From Rhizopus arrhizus (Eukaryota > Mucoromycota > Mucoromycetes > Mucorales > Rhizopodaceae): DNA of 64,000 nucleotides. The notes under the pieces are model-generated. The model was not told the origin of the DNA and ran no database searches. It was given only the letters and a program-made list of their open reading frames with translations. Location of the stretch: positions 558,001-622,000 of the forward strand of contig JAKZZE010000011.1 in NCBI GenBank assembly GCA_024220505.1, written 5' to 3'. Numbering within the stretch: the stretch's first letter is position 1; every line of letters starts with the position of its first letter. The translations under genes were made by a program, and so were the position numbers. Below are positions 47,839-58,115 of the stretch, in pieces.

Positions 47839-48430
47839 GCACATGAAGCCTGAGGATCACCTACTGACTTTAAAACAAAACACTAATATGATTCTAGTAA
47901 AGAATATTTTTCTGGTTACTGTGTCTGTAAAATAAGAGTGACACTTTTGATATTGAATGAATAAGTCAAGTATTGGATTTTCAGTTTGAATCTGCACAAA
48001 AGAAGAAGAAGAAGAAAAAAATAGTTCTTATACACTTTTGCTTGACTTGGAAAGAGCATACATACCACCTGTTCTCCACATGTTGATGATAAAGTAGTCA
48101 CTAGTAAAATTCGCTGCTGCTAAGGCTTAAATCCGTCAACTCAAGCAAAAAAGCACTTTTTTCTTCTTCTTGAGCGGTCAACTCAAACTTCCTTTCCCAC
48201 TGCTGTTACCCTATCCATCTGATTTATATTCTCCATGACAACTTAAACCTCCTCAGAAATATTTCTTACCTTCAAATTCTGAATTTTATAAAGAACACCA
48301 CGTTACATCAGTAACAAATTAGGAAAGGGAAATGTGATGACTTTTAGCTGCTTTTAGGTAGGGAATTTTTGGGCTATTAGTCTTTGTAAATAGTACAGTA
48401 ATTGAGACAAATAGACCCATGTTTTGGCTC
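46422..48430. other. 2 kb gene-free region
   Basis: 3' flank of the Zn2Cys6 gene (AATAAA near 46611), then AT-rich DNA with homopolymer runs (47534-47550, 47805-47834). Short frames (for example 47012-47212 minus, 47616-47798 plus) show no recognisable domain. Confidence 0.4.
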
Positions 48431-48434
48431 AAAC

Positions 48435-48765
48435 TTCTATCCCTGGTTTACTGAACAGATTAAGAGAACAAAACCCTCATATTTCAAGAAGATGGTGCCA
48501 AATGCCATATTGAGTCGTATATAAGATGGTAGAAAGAGCACTATGATGTTTGGAGTACTGACCCACTTAAAGTCCTGGCTTATACCCACAGAGTATTCTC
48601 TTTGGTCATTTGAAACAAACCTAAAGGATAATAAGGTCTCTATTATCAGTGTGGAAGATTTGAAGTTGACACTTCAAGTACAATGGGAGCAGATGGGCGT
48701 TGAACTTACTGAACGCCTAGTGGGAAGTATGAAAAGAAATGGTGTCAAACGGTAATTGGCATCAA
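48435..48765 (+). pseudogene. Tc1-type transposase relic (C-terminal DDE part)
   Basis: Read through frameshifts, the plus strand gives FQEDGAKCHIE (usually QQDNAPCH), then WWKEHYDVWSTDP in place of the WP.QSPDLNPIE block. The frame at 48543-48755 supplies EDLKLTLQVQWEQMGVELTE and LVGSMKRNG, the helical tail of Tc1 transposases. The catalytic Asp-Asn block reads DGA and the last catalytic acid is not recognisable. No terminal repeats found. The family differs from the IS630-like elements elsewhere in the window. Confidence 0.6.
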
Positions 48766-50618
48766 ACAGGAACATAGCAGATATTGACACTTTTTTTCTA
48801 AAAAAAAAAAAGATAAACTATACCTTCAAATTATTGAACACCTTTCTTTTATTCTCATTTAGTAATTACATGCTGAATTTGGCATATGCTCTTTGGCAAT
48901 AAATTGAATTCAAAAACGATGAAGCATTTTGGAGAACGACTATACAGGAGTTCATCTCTGAAAACCAATTCTATCTAATTGAGCCTATTATCTAAAAAGC
49001 CAAGCCAAGCTAAAATGAATGGCAGTGTAGTAAAACCTAAAAATTTCAGGCATAGTAATGATGATGACAATGCCAAAGCTTATGATGACAGCTTTATCAA
49101 TAGGTGTAATGGTTATAAAAATGTAATTTTGCTGGTACTATAGAGTTGCTTGATCTGAAGATCAAAATGCAATGCCTCTTTATTTCACATATTAGACAAG
49201 CATCAGTGATATTACTGATGAAAATAATGCAAGTACAAAGTGCAAATATGATGTATGCCAGGAAATTGTGCCATAAAAAGTTATAAAAAAGAAAGATAAA
49301 ATAAATGCAGCATCATCATTGACATTCTTTTAAAATCCTTAGTATTTGGAAGGACTAAGTAAATCTCCCTTTGTAATTTTGACAAACTTTACTCTAGACG
49401 TAAAAAAAAAAAAATAAAGGCCTTTCAGGAAACTGTTGTTCAGAAATATAACACTACTTTTTATAGCTTGAGTTTTTTAATGCTGTCCGATGTGGAAAGA
49501 ATGTTTCTTTACGCTTCACACTGGACCAAGAAGTTTATGGGAATCACATCAAAAGCCATAAATGGTAGAATATAATCTTTCTATAGTGTGTGTTTCTTAT
49601 CTCAACATATGATCAACTGTATGAATAAGCTTTGCGAACATAACTATCAGATTTTATCATTTGCTATAGACCGGCTATCTGGATCGTTTTCCTGACAGTG
49701 CCACTTCCAGTCTCACCGCCTAACCAAACAGAATACTGTTCAATGCCAACAAATGCTTCTCCATCTATATGCTCCTTCTTCTATACAAGGTTCGTTGTCC
49801 TACATCCTCAGCAAACTTCCAAAAAAAAAAAACTCACTCAAACAGGATTTAATCAAGCACTACTAGTTTTTTGTCTGGCGTACAGTCTGTCATTTGCTAT
49901 CTGATGTTGGTACTATTCAACTCCATGAATCTCTTCATTTCCATTGAATATTTATCTAGGCTCTCCTTGTCTTGAATAGATTAACAAAACAAACACTAAT
50001 TCTTTTCATTTCTTTGCACTGTCTTACATTATTTCCTTCTATCCTAAAATGGTTATACTTTACTAAAATTAAAGTGGTCTGGGCAATTAAGGTGTAACGT
50101 CACCATGTACCCATTTAAGATTGCAGATTCAAAGTGAACACACAACATGCACATAAACATTTTACTAAATATGAAGGTAGTACCGGGGTAGTTACACTAT
50201 TTTTGTGGTTATAAATGAGGTAATGTCTTATAATGAGGATGATATACATCCTTTGCAGGTCAGAACAGGTACGTTAACTGTTAATCAAATATATTCATTC
50301 TCCCGAATTTCAATTTTAAAATCGAGCACGACAACCTCCTCTCTTTTTTTTTTTAGATAAAAAGGGACATTTATAGACAGATCTATGAAGCACATGACAG
50401 ATCAACAATTAATCGATTTCCAATAAGGGTTAGCTTCATTATCGTTATTTCTTTTATCTAAAAGGGATAATACGATTAGGAAAGAAAAGAAAAATATAAA
50501 TCTGGGGTGTGAGTTATGTAATTGGATTGTAAAGATATTGGACTTTATTCTATTAATTTCTTTTTACATATTTATAGGAGAAATACAAATACACAGTAGT
50601 AAACAAGGTGCTTAAATT
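48766..50618. other. 1.85 kb gene-free region
   Basis: AT-rich; scattered fragments may be further decayed transposon sequence, but nothing could be assigned. The 3' flank of the RTA1-like gene is at the right end. Confidence 0.35.
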
Positions 50619-51707
50619 CTAGTTTCGTTCGTCTGGTTTACCACTATATGGTGGAGCAGGCGAATATGAAAAGCTTTCTTCAGGTTTACATGGATAAGGT
50701 TGCTTGGGTACATATGCATTAATCTGTTCAGGATCATATTGGTGTAATTGAGAACGTGGATATGAATGCACTCGTTCAGGCTCGTTTAGGCTATATAGTT
50801 GGTTTGGTCGGCTTTGTTGATTGGCCTGCTCATGAGTGTGTCCTGAACCATCCTCGATAACATCCTTGGTCTCTGTTGGGAAAAAGAGGGGGATAATACC
50901 AAACACAGCAAAGCAGATGGCTACCATGAGTGCATCAAAGATGTAGAACGGCCATTCGACTGGAACTATCTCATTGTTTACAGTAAATCCGTATTGTACG
51001 ATGCGATACACGTTACGAATAAGTAAGACTGATGTGGTAATATAGAGTAAGTAAATCAAGTTTTGTTTAGGGTTATGTTGCCCATAAACCACATAGTCAA
51101 ACTTTCGATTACGTTGAACATAATTGAGTATAACAAAGTAAGCCATAAAAACAAGAAACTGAAGAACGAGACCCAGGAAAACCAAGGCAAACCCAGCTGT
51201 TCTTGTTGAAGTACTGCTAAGCATGCCACTACCAGCGGCCTGCAATATGGAGGTACCAAGAGTACTAATCGATAAAATCTTGGACAATAGATCGGGTTGA
51301 TAATAAAACTTTTCGCTTTGTATCTTGGCTAGCTTGATGATGTGAACAAGGCAATTGTAATTGGTTACTGACAAGAGATTGGCTGATATAAGCAAAAGGA
51401 CAGTCATTCCAGTATAGGTACCGGTGCTTGGGTTCTTGATGACTTCGTACCGTAAAACAAAACCAACAAGCTCCAGAATGGCCAGAGTTGGGACTTTCAT
51501 CATAAATGCTGGTGCATTGAGCCGACGTATACGGAATATCAGGAAGGCAGTAAGAACAGCAAAAACAGCAATACCAACATATGTAAGTGAAATGGAAGGG
51601 GAATAGTGAAACATGTAATAAATCTTCATTTTATCTGTCTCTTCATTTGATATCGATGAATCTGTGCTATTGGTAGACATGTTGTCCGTGTTTATAAAGG
51701 AAAACAA
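50619..51707 (-). CDS. RTA1-like seven-transmembrane protein (362 aa)
   Basis: RTA1/Lipid-translocating-exporter family proteins are fungal plasma-membrane or ER proteins linked to lipid flipping and drug or stress response. Single exon. The N-terminus is Ser/Thr/Asn-rich; a later start, MSTNSTDSS at about 51680, is equally possible. Seven hydrophobic helices lie between residues about 35 and 290, including YVGIAVFAVLTAFLIFRIRR, LAILELVGFVLRYEVI, the GF.LVFLGLVLQFLVFMAYF segment, LLYITTSVLLIRNVYRIVQY (a family-like RxxYR pattern) and YIFDALMVAICFAVFGIIPL. The cytosolic tail is Pro/Tyr/Gln-rich. Its promoter region (51708-52076) adjoins the LINE 2 insertion. Confidence 0.85.
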   Translation of the reverse strand: MFSFINTDNMSTNSTDSSISNEETDKMKIYYMFHYSPSISLTYVGIAVFAVLTAFLIFRIRRLNAPAFMMKVPTLAILELVGFVLRYEVIKNPSTGTYTGMTVLLLISANLLSVTNYNCLVHIIKLAKIQSEKFYYQPDLLSKILSISTLGTSILQAAGSGMLSSTSTRTAGFALVFLGLVLQFLVFMAYFVILNYVQRNRKFDYVVYGQHNPKQNLIYLLYITTSVLLIRNVYRIVQYGFTVNNEIVPVEWPFYIFDALMVAICFAVFGIIPLFFPTETKDVIEDGSGHTHEQANQQSRPNQLYSLNEPERVHSYPRSQLHQYDPEQINAYVPKQPYPCKPEESFSYSPAPPYSGKPDERN

Positions 51708-52076
51708 AGTTTTTGCTTGTTATTTATATCAATTAGCTTTGATATAAAAGTAAAAATCTAAACCAAATATGGTAAAATTACGCCGAAACTATCTTAATTT
51801 TGTGTTGCAGCGCCACACTTTTTTCTTTATATGGTAAAAACTGGCCGAATATAAAAAATGATTGCTTAGCAAAATAAAAGACAGGTTGAGTGAAGAAAGG
51901 TATTCATTTGCCCCAGCTTACTTTATTTCACTTGATTCTTCTTCATCACTTCTATTTTTCCTACATTTATTATTGAAAGCTCATTCAACATTCTCTTAAT
52001 AGGACATTTTTGATCGCCCTGAGATTTCATAAGCCTCCGTTTCGGAGTAATTTTCTATTTGCACGCTGAGTAAATG
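51708..52076. other. Upstream region of the RTA1-like gene
   Basis: No frame of coding quality; the right end is the target of the LINE 2 insertion. Confidence 0.4.
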
Positions 52077-52088
52077 AATGATCTTGAA
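52077..52088. repeat. Target-site duplication, 5' side of LINE 2
   Basis: AATGATCTTGAA, repeated exactly at 57407-57418 after the poly(A) tail. It shows that the first codons of the open frame starting at 52078 are host sequence. Confidence 0.88.
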
Positions 52089-52089
52089 C

Positions 52090-53499
52090 ATGGTTCTTTC
52101 CAATAAAATATCTAACCAGTCGGTCAACGCAGTCACGCAGCGACCACAGGCACCAGAGCCTACTACTAAATTGAAAAATATGCCCTGGTCCCAAGTAGTG
52201 GCTAGGAAGCGAACATCACTTATGAATGCTACTTTCGAAAACAATATTCACAACAGTCAACAAGACAAAGTTATTTACTCTAAAGTGTGGAGAGCAGGAC
52301 GTTCTCCAGGTAGTGTCCTCCTGGACATGACTGATAGATCTGAATCGCCCGTGCAGCTTATGGCCTTAATTGCAAAACAATTTCCATCACGAATTGCAGT
52401 CGCAACTACCAAAGAAGGCAGTCGAAAGATCGCTGAAGTCAACTTTGATCCCTTAGATCCAGCTATTGATCAAATTCTTAAAGACGGCATCACTTTTGAA
52501 AATGATGCGGTTAGACTTCTACCTTGTCGAGCCTTAGATCCAGCTGTCCCTTTAGTTCGACTTCGACTATCGAACCTTCCCTTTCTTAAAGAGGACATTC
52601 TTAAAGAACAATTAAAAATGAGTTTGGAACCTTATGGCTCCGTTCTTGATTTGGGAATTCTACGAGAATCCCACACCGGCACCTATATGGGTACGGGCTA
52701 TGCTATACTGAGTGTCCCAAAAAATGATGACAGATTCTCTCCCCTTTCTCACCATCTTCCTTGGTACCAGTCAGAAGATGAAGGTTTTTATGCTGTGTGG
52801 AGTGACATGCCCACCTACTGTCGCTACTGTCATGCTGAAGGACATGCCGTCCCTGATTGTCCAAAGAAACGTTCATCCCGTGTTTGTTGGAACTGTCGTG
52901 CTAGTGGCCATATTGCTGCTGAATGCGCAAAAAGCAAGAATAAGCCATTTAAAAAGGCCAGGAAAACTCCTAATGCTCCACAGGACAGAGTAGCTCAAGA
53001 TGAGGTCCAGTCGAGCCAAGCTTCTAATGCCATAGCTATGCCTAGCACCTCCCCCCAACCTCTCACTTCGAATATCATGAAACGTAAACGTTCTATTCGG
53101 AACGAATCTGGTGATGACCCAAGGATCCATTCCTCAACTTTGCTAACAACTGAAGAGTATTCTATCTTAGTATCCACTCAAGAGGTCTTGAAAGCTCTCT
53201 TCTCAGAAACCGCTGAACCACAAGATGATATTCCAATGGAAATTAATGCTGGAAATACAGACAATACACATGTTACTACGGACGTAGTTATTGTGGACCA
53301 AGCTACCAAAAACATTCCTCAGTCTCAACATCAGGCTGCCATGGATAGCCACCATAATGGTGCCCCAGTAGGATATAACTTTCGTCATGACTCTTTAGAT
53401 AATCTGGGATTACCAATAACAGAATGTATCCCTAGAGATCAGCAGCACGGCACCACAGTGTTCAACATTGATAGTGCTCTAACCCAATCTAAACAATAA
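52090..53499 (+). CDS. LINE 2 ORF1: zinc-knuckle nucleic-acid-binding protein
   Basis: I start at ATG 52090 (MVLSNKISNQSVNAVTQRPQ) because the upstream ATG at 52078 lies in the target duplication. About 469 aa. The middle (roughly 150-240) looks like an RNA-recognition-type fold (VPLVRLRLSNLPFLKEDILK, then GYAILSVPKND). Two zinc knuckles follow, CRYCHAEGHAVPDC and CWNCRASGHIAAEC, then a Lys-rich segment and a polar tail. It would coat element RNA. The TAA stop overlaps the next ATG by one base (TAATG), indicating coupled translation. Confidence 0.92.
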   Translation: MVLSNKISNQSVNAVTQRPQAPEPTTKLKNMPWSQVVARKRTSLMNATFENNIHNSQQDKVIYSKVWRAGRSPGSVLLDMTDRSESPVQLMALIAKQFPSRIAVATTKEGSRKIAEVNFDPLDPAIDQILKDGITFENDAVRLLPCRALDPAVPLVRLRLSNLPFLKEDILKEQLKMSLEPYGSVLDLGILRESHTGTYMGTGYAILSVPKNDDRFSPLSHHLPWYQSEDEGFYAVWSDMPTYCRYCHAEGHAVPDCPKKRSSRVCWNCRASGHIAAECAKSKNKPFKKARKTPNAPQDRVAQDEVQSSQASNAIAMPSTSPQPLTSNIMKRKRSIRNESGDDPRIHSSTLLTTEEYSILVSTQEVLKALFSETAEPQDDIPMEINAGNTDNTHVTTDVVIVDQATKNIPQSQHQAAMDSHHNGAPVGYNFRHDSLDNLGLPITECIPRDQQHGTTVFNIDSALTQSKQ

Positions 53500-56400
53500 T
53501 GAATAATAGATCGAAAGAACTATTATTCAACATTTTTTCATTGAACTGTAACAGTTTGGTGAAGACCCATGATACCCAAAAACAATCCAATTTCATACGT
53601 TACTTACGCTCTTTAAATTTCAACATAATGGCCTTTCAAGAAACACACATCACCACAGACCATGAAAACTTCATCAATGTACAATTTCAAGCATCTCAGT
53701 CCCTATGGACTCGCCATTGTGGCTTACTTTCCTTTTCTTCCAAATATCAACTATCAGACAATCTGATTCCGTCAAACCCTCGCATTATTCTATCCAAAAT
53801 CAGTCATCCACAAAATTTTTATGCTCCTTTCCATGTATTAGTGGTTTATGCCCCAGCTTCTACAGGTAAGGACAGAAGAGAGTTTTTTGATTCTGTGTTA
53901 GATGCTCTCAATTCTATATCTGATATTGACCCACACCGGATCATTATCCTTGGCGACTTCAATTATTCTTATCATCGTCGTCACTTGTCAACTCAAACAT
54001 CTCTAAAATGGGTATCATATCTAGAGGAATCCTTTTATAACGTGATGCATAGTGGGGACAATAGTAATATCCCAACATTCCGCCGCAATGATGAGATCTA
54101 CTCTACAATCGATTACATCTTCATTAGTAATCAGATGCGCCCAATGCTTAAGTCTACAGATATACACCGACTACACTCTTCGTGGACTGATCATCAATTG
54201 CTCTCTCTTTCGATTAATTTAGGCCAAACTCCCACTGGGTTTGGTCTCTGGCGTGCCAACCCCATTTTGGCTCAACAGAAAGCGTACCGCGTACAACTAA
54301 AGCAACGACTCACAGGTATTATATCTTCTTTGCCTAATCAGATGACAGCACAAGAACAATGGGACTACGTCAAATCTGAGATACGGCTATTTACTCAACG
54401 CTATGCAGTCGACTACACCAACTGGCGTAAAAAGTCAATTAAGGTCTTACAGCGCAAGCGTAATGCTTTCCTCCGAAGCCAGCCACCTATAGCCATCCGG
54501 CTACAGTGTCTTCCTGTTATGGACCAACAGATTGAATCTCTTCAACAAGAGTTGGTGGATATTGCAGCATTAAAGGCGGGAATACATTGGAGAGAACATG
54601 GAGAGAAATCGGCCGGTTATCTCAAGCGGATACACCAGGTACGAACCGTCGAACAGAGCATAAACTGTTTACAAGATACTACATCGGGATCGACTGTATC
54701 CTCTCGTACACAACTCCTGGAGGTTAGTCAAGCATTTTACCAAGAACTCTATTCAGTTGATCCTGTGGATGAGCATGATATTGATTGCTACCTGCAAGAT
54801 ACAGCAGATCTACCACAATTAACTGCAGATGATCGTCGTTATCTAATCTCACCAATTACGATTGAGGACATAATTGAACAGTCAAAGAAAGTCATTGGGA
54901 AGCAAAGTAGTCCTGGATCGGATGGTTTAGGTTATGTCTTCATGCATCTCATTTATCAGTTCTCACCGTTAAAGGATCTTATTACCAAGATATACAACAC
55001 GGCGCTAGCTGCTGGTTCCTTTCCTTCATCATGGCAAGATTTAAGTGTACGATTACTGCCAAAGAAAGGGGATCTCTCTACCCTAAAAAACTGGAGACCA
55101 ATTTCCTTGATCAACTGTGATGCAAAGATCTACACGCGCAGTATTAACCAACGGATGAGATCCGTTATGGACACAATCATCAATCGTTATCAAACTGGTT
55201 TTCTTGGTGATCGCTTTATAGCTGAAAATGGCATGATTCTCAACATACTCATGGAACAAGCTCATGTTCAAAAACGGCCTGAGATTGGTCTCCTATTAGA
55301 TCAAGAAAAGGCCTATGATCGCGTCCACCCTATGTACTTGCGTCAAACAATGCTAGCCTTTGGTTTTCCTCCATCTTTAGTCCATTCTCTTGAGAGTCTT
55401 TTCTTTGGAAATGCGGTGAGAATCAATATCAATGGGTATTTTACCAACAGAATTGATCAGCGTCGTGGTCTTCGACAAGGCGATCCATTATCGCCTCTTC
55501 TTTTCAACATTGCGCTGGAACCGTTTCTTCGACATATCCTTCAAGATTCTTCCTTTCAAGGATTCCGATTCCAAGTTGTGAGCAACTCGGCCACCACAAC
55601 ATCCAATATCATGCCTCCTCCCTTAAAGGTACTTGCCTATGCGGATGATGTATGTGTCCTGTTGCATTCCACGGATGATTACTGTCGCCTACGCCACCAT
55701 TTAGACCGCTATGGGTCTGTATCCAATGCTAAGGTTAATATTCACAAGACGGAAGCATTTTCTTTGGATGGACGCTCCTACCCAGAGTGGATTGCTTTTC
55801 TAGCAGCACAAGGTATTTCCAAATGGCACGATCATTCGTCACCTAGTCCCCTCCGATATCTTGGCTTTCCCCTGATTCAGTCTTTTCATCAACATCGTTA
55901 TCTAGAACAATAGTTGTTACAGACAGTGAAATCTCAATGTACTATCTACTCTCAACGTAGACTTTCTATCAAAGGACGCGTTACCATCGTGAATGCATTA
56001 ATACTTTCTAAATTGTGGTATGTTCTGCGAAGGGTCATTTGCCGACTACCTTCTTTCGACGGCTCAATTCTGCGATTTATCAGTTTGTCTGGCATAATTG
56101 CAAACCTAAGATCAAATACACGCAGCTGTGTTTAGATCCAAAGTTAGGTGGGTTAGGTCTTTTGGATTCACAAATTCAACGACACAACCTACAGATACGC
56201 TGGCTTCATCAACTCCTGGAAGACAACCACCCTCAGTCTTGTAGTCAACCTATATTGCTAGATCATATACGTCGTTTCCATTCAGGAAATACTGGAACAA
56301 GACTGGCTCTCTTTTTCCCTCTTTTACGCTTGCGTCCTGCTGCTCACGCCAATAACTTTATGCAAAACATATATGAGGCGGTTGATTATTTCGGATATGC

Positions 56401-57292
56401 AGGTAAACAACAGACAAAGTGTACTCCTGCCACACTTCTCAGCTTGCCCCTGTCTGCTATATTAGCTATGATTCCTACTGATTATTGGATCACTCGATCA
56501 CGACACAAAAAACTCAAGGTGTCTCAATTTTTTACGTATGATCACCACTTTGGATGTATACGACCCTTGTTGTCATCTGACCAGCCTTCCTCCCCTCGTC
56601 TGGTTTCTAAGTTAAGCCGAGATATCCATAATCGTATCATCAAGCTAAATCAGCTTATCTGGCCTCATATATTAAATCAAAATCAACCATTGGGTGAAGT
56701 CGATGATTCAGCGTTCATCGATGCCTTCTGTTCGCAGCCCCAATGGATCAATTACAAACCTAAACCATTTCGGTTGTCTCTCATACAGCGATCTCTACCA
56801 TCATCGGCAATGCCACAAATACCAACTTCCAAGTGGTCACTTTTTTGGAAAATGCCTGTTTCGCCTGAAAGCCGGTCTTTATGGTATCGTCTATTCCATC
56901 GTAAACTCTATAGCCAATCACTTCTTTCAAGATTTGACAACGGTTTGACCCCTTCACAATGTAAATTTTGTCCTGCTAATACTGAAGACTTACAACACCT
57001 TTTCGTGTGCTGTCCTATGAAATGGAGAGTATGGATAGATGCCTTCAATTTCTTTATTCCACACCTCACTTTCACTCAAGACGATGTATGCTCAATTCTC
57101 TGGTCTTTTCAGCAGTTTACTTTTGTTGACAACACTGATCTCTGGACTCTCAGCTGCTGTGTGCTCTCCGTTATCTGGCGTGCCCACTGGAGATTTACTA
57201 TTGACGGCTTTCCTTTTATTGATAAACAGTTGGTCACTCGTGCTATGTCGCAGTTTGTCACCCTCACAAGGGGCAGACTCGACCTTGACTAG
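53499..57292 (+). pseudogene. LINE 2 ORF2: endonuclease / reverse transcriptase, one stop plus one frameshift
   Basis: Starts MNNRSKELLFNIFSLNCNS. The AP-endonuclease has FQETH, ILGDFNYS and TIDYIF. The reverse transcriptase shows LKNWRPISLINCDAKIYTRS, LLDQEKAYDRVHP, RRGLRQGDPLSPLLFN and catalytic AYADDV (near 55637-55650). The end carries CKFCPANTEDLQHLFVCC, a zf-RVT-type Cys/His cluster, and a Trp-rich tail ending at 57292. Two lesions: TAG at 55911-55913, one C-to-T change from CAG, and a shift between the frames near 56018-56035. Catalytic residues are otherwise intact, so this is a young, barely dead copy. Confidence 0.92.
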
Positions 57293-57406
57293 CATGTTCA
57301 ATCGCCTACACTCTGTTCCGTTTGGTTCATACCGCTCTCAGACGTGTGACTCCTATTATAATTTATAAATAAAAATAAACTATTTATTTACAAAAAAAAA
57401 AAAAAA

Positions 57407-57418
57407 AATGATCTTGAA
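57407..57418. repeat. Target-site duplication, 3' side of LINE 2
   Basis: Exact partner of 52077-52088, directly after the A-run. Confidence 0.88.
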
Positions 57419-57721
57419 GGTTTTCATTACGCAGTGTTTTGTATTCACATCTAGAATTCAGCTTTTATTAAAAAATCAGAGCTGTTGCAGCATTAGGAAC
57501 AAGCTACTTCATTTTGATAGTCCAAGTCAACCAATCTTTCTTTTTTAATACATCTCAAAACCTTTCTTTGATTACCAACTATCGCTTATACTTGGATTTG
57601 TGAAATCATAAAGCATGAGATAGTCTGAAGTAAATATAAAGTCTTTATAATAGCTTTTATATCATTTGTTACTATAGTCTTATTTAAACTATCTAATTTT
57701 TGAAAATGACAAGGCAGACAT
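57419..57721. other. AT-rich gap without genes
   Basis: Nothing recognised between the LINE 2 duplication and the next retroposed insert. Confidence 0.35.
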
Positions 57722-57736
57722 AAAATGGTTCAAATT

Positions 57737-57920
57737 TTTTTTTTTTTTTTTTTTTGTGTATGAGGATTTTATTCGGATGCCGCATTTTTAGCTGATCATC
57801 ATAAGAAACATTTTTTAATAACAGGGCTTAAGCCCACGAACAAACAAACAGAAAACGAACATGGAGATTGGAACTAGTGCCACCAGACGAGAGACTAATC
57901 CAGCAGAAAGAACTTGTCCC
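57737..57920 (-). mobile_element. Short retroposed fragment (SINE or truncated LINE tail) with target duplication
   Basis: About 184 bp between direct repeats AAAATGGTTCAAATT (57722-57736 and 57921-57935, 15 bp). The left edge is a T-run, so on the minus strand the insert ends in poly(A), the hallmark of target-primed reverse transcription. The body includes the palindrome GGGCTTAAGCCC. It does not match the 3' ends of LINE 1 or LINE 2. Too short to tell a SINE from a 5'-truncated LINE. Confidence 0.75.
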
Positions 57921-57951
57921 AAAATGGTTCAAATTAGTTTTTTCTACATTA

Positions 57952-58115
57952 CAGTGAACGCAGCGTTAAATTGCGGATTTCTAAAAATTAAATAGCGGAA
58001 AAATAAAGCTTTAATTTGCGCTTTCCATTCACAACGATTTGCGGATTTTTCAAAAATTAAATTGCGGCTTCTTGAACATCAATTTGCAGTTTTCTTTGAA
58101 ATCAAATTGCGGGTT
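57952..58115. repeat. IS630-type end with iterated AAATTGCGG-like motifs
   Basis: Begins CAGTGAACGC right after TA (57950-57951). Over the next 160 bp, variants of AAATTGCGG recur about six times (near 57970, 57993, 58029, 58059, 58084 and 58105). They look like subterminal transposase-binding repeats. No matching right end was found before 59550. Confidence 0.6.

Larger units (their letters stand above)
52089..57406 (+). mobile_element. Non-LTR retrotransposon LINE 2 (APE-type, L1/Tx1-like), nearly intact
   Basis: A 5.3-kb element bounded by exact 12-bp duplications: two ORFs, a short 3' untranslated region and a terminal A-run (57392-57408). The duplication ends one base before an ATG, so the insert starts essentially at the ORF1 start codon; either the family has almost no 5' leader, as also seen in LINE 1, or a few bases were lost. 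ORF1 is open. ORF2 has a single stop and one frameshift. Exact duplications and little damage suggest a recent insertion. Confidence 0.94.

Noticed and set aside
52078..52089. N-terminal residues encoded from ATG 52078 as part of LINE 2 ORF1
   Set aside because: These bases are the target duplication, repeated after the poly(A) tail, so they are host sequence.
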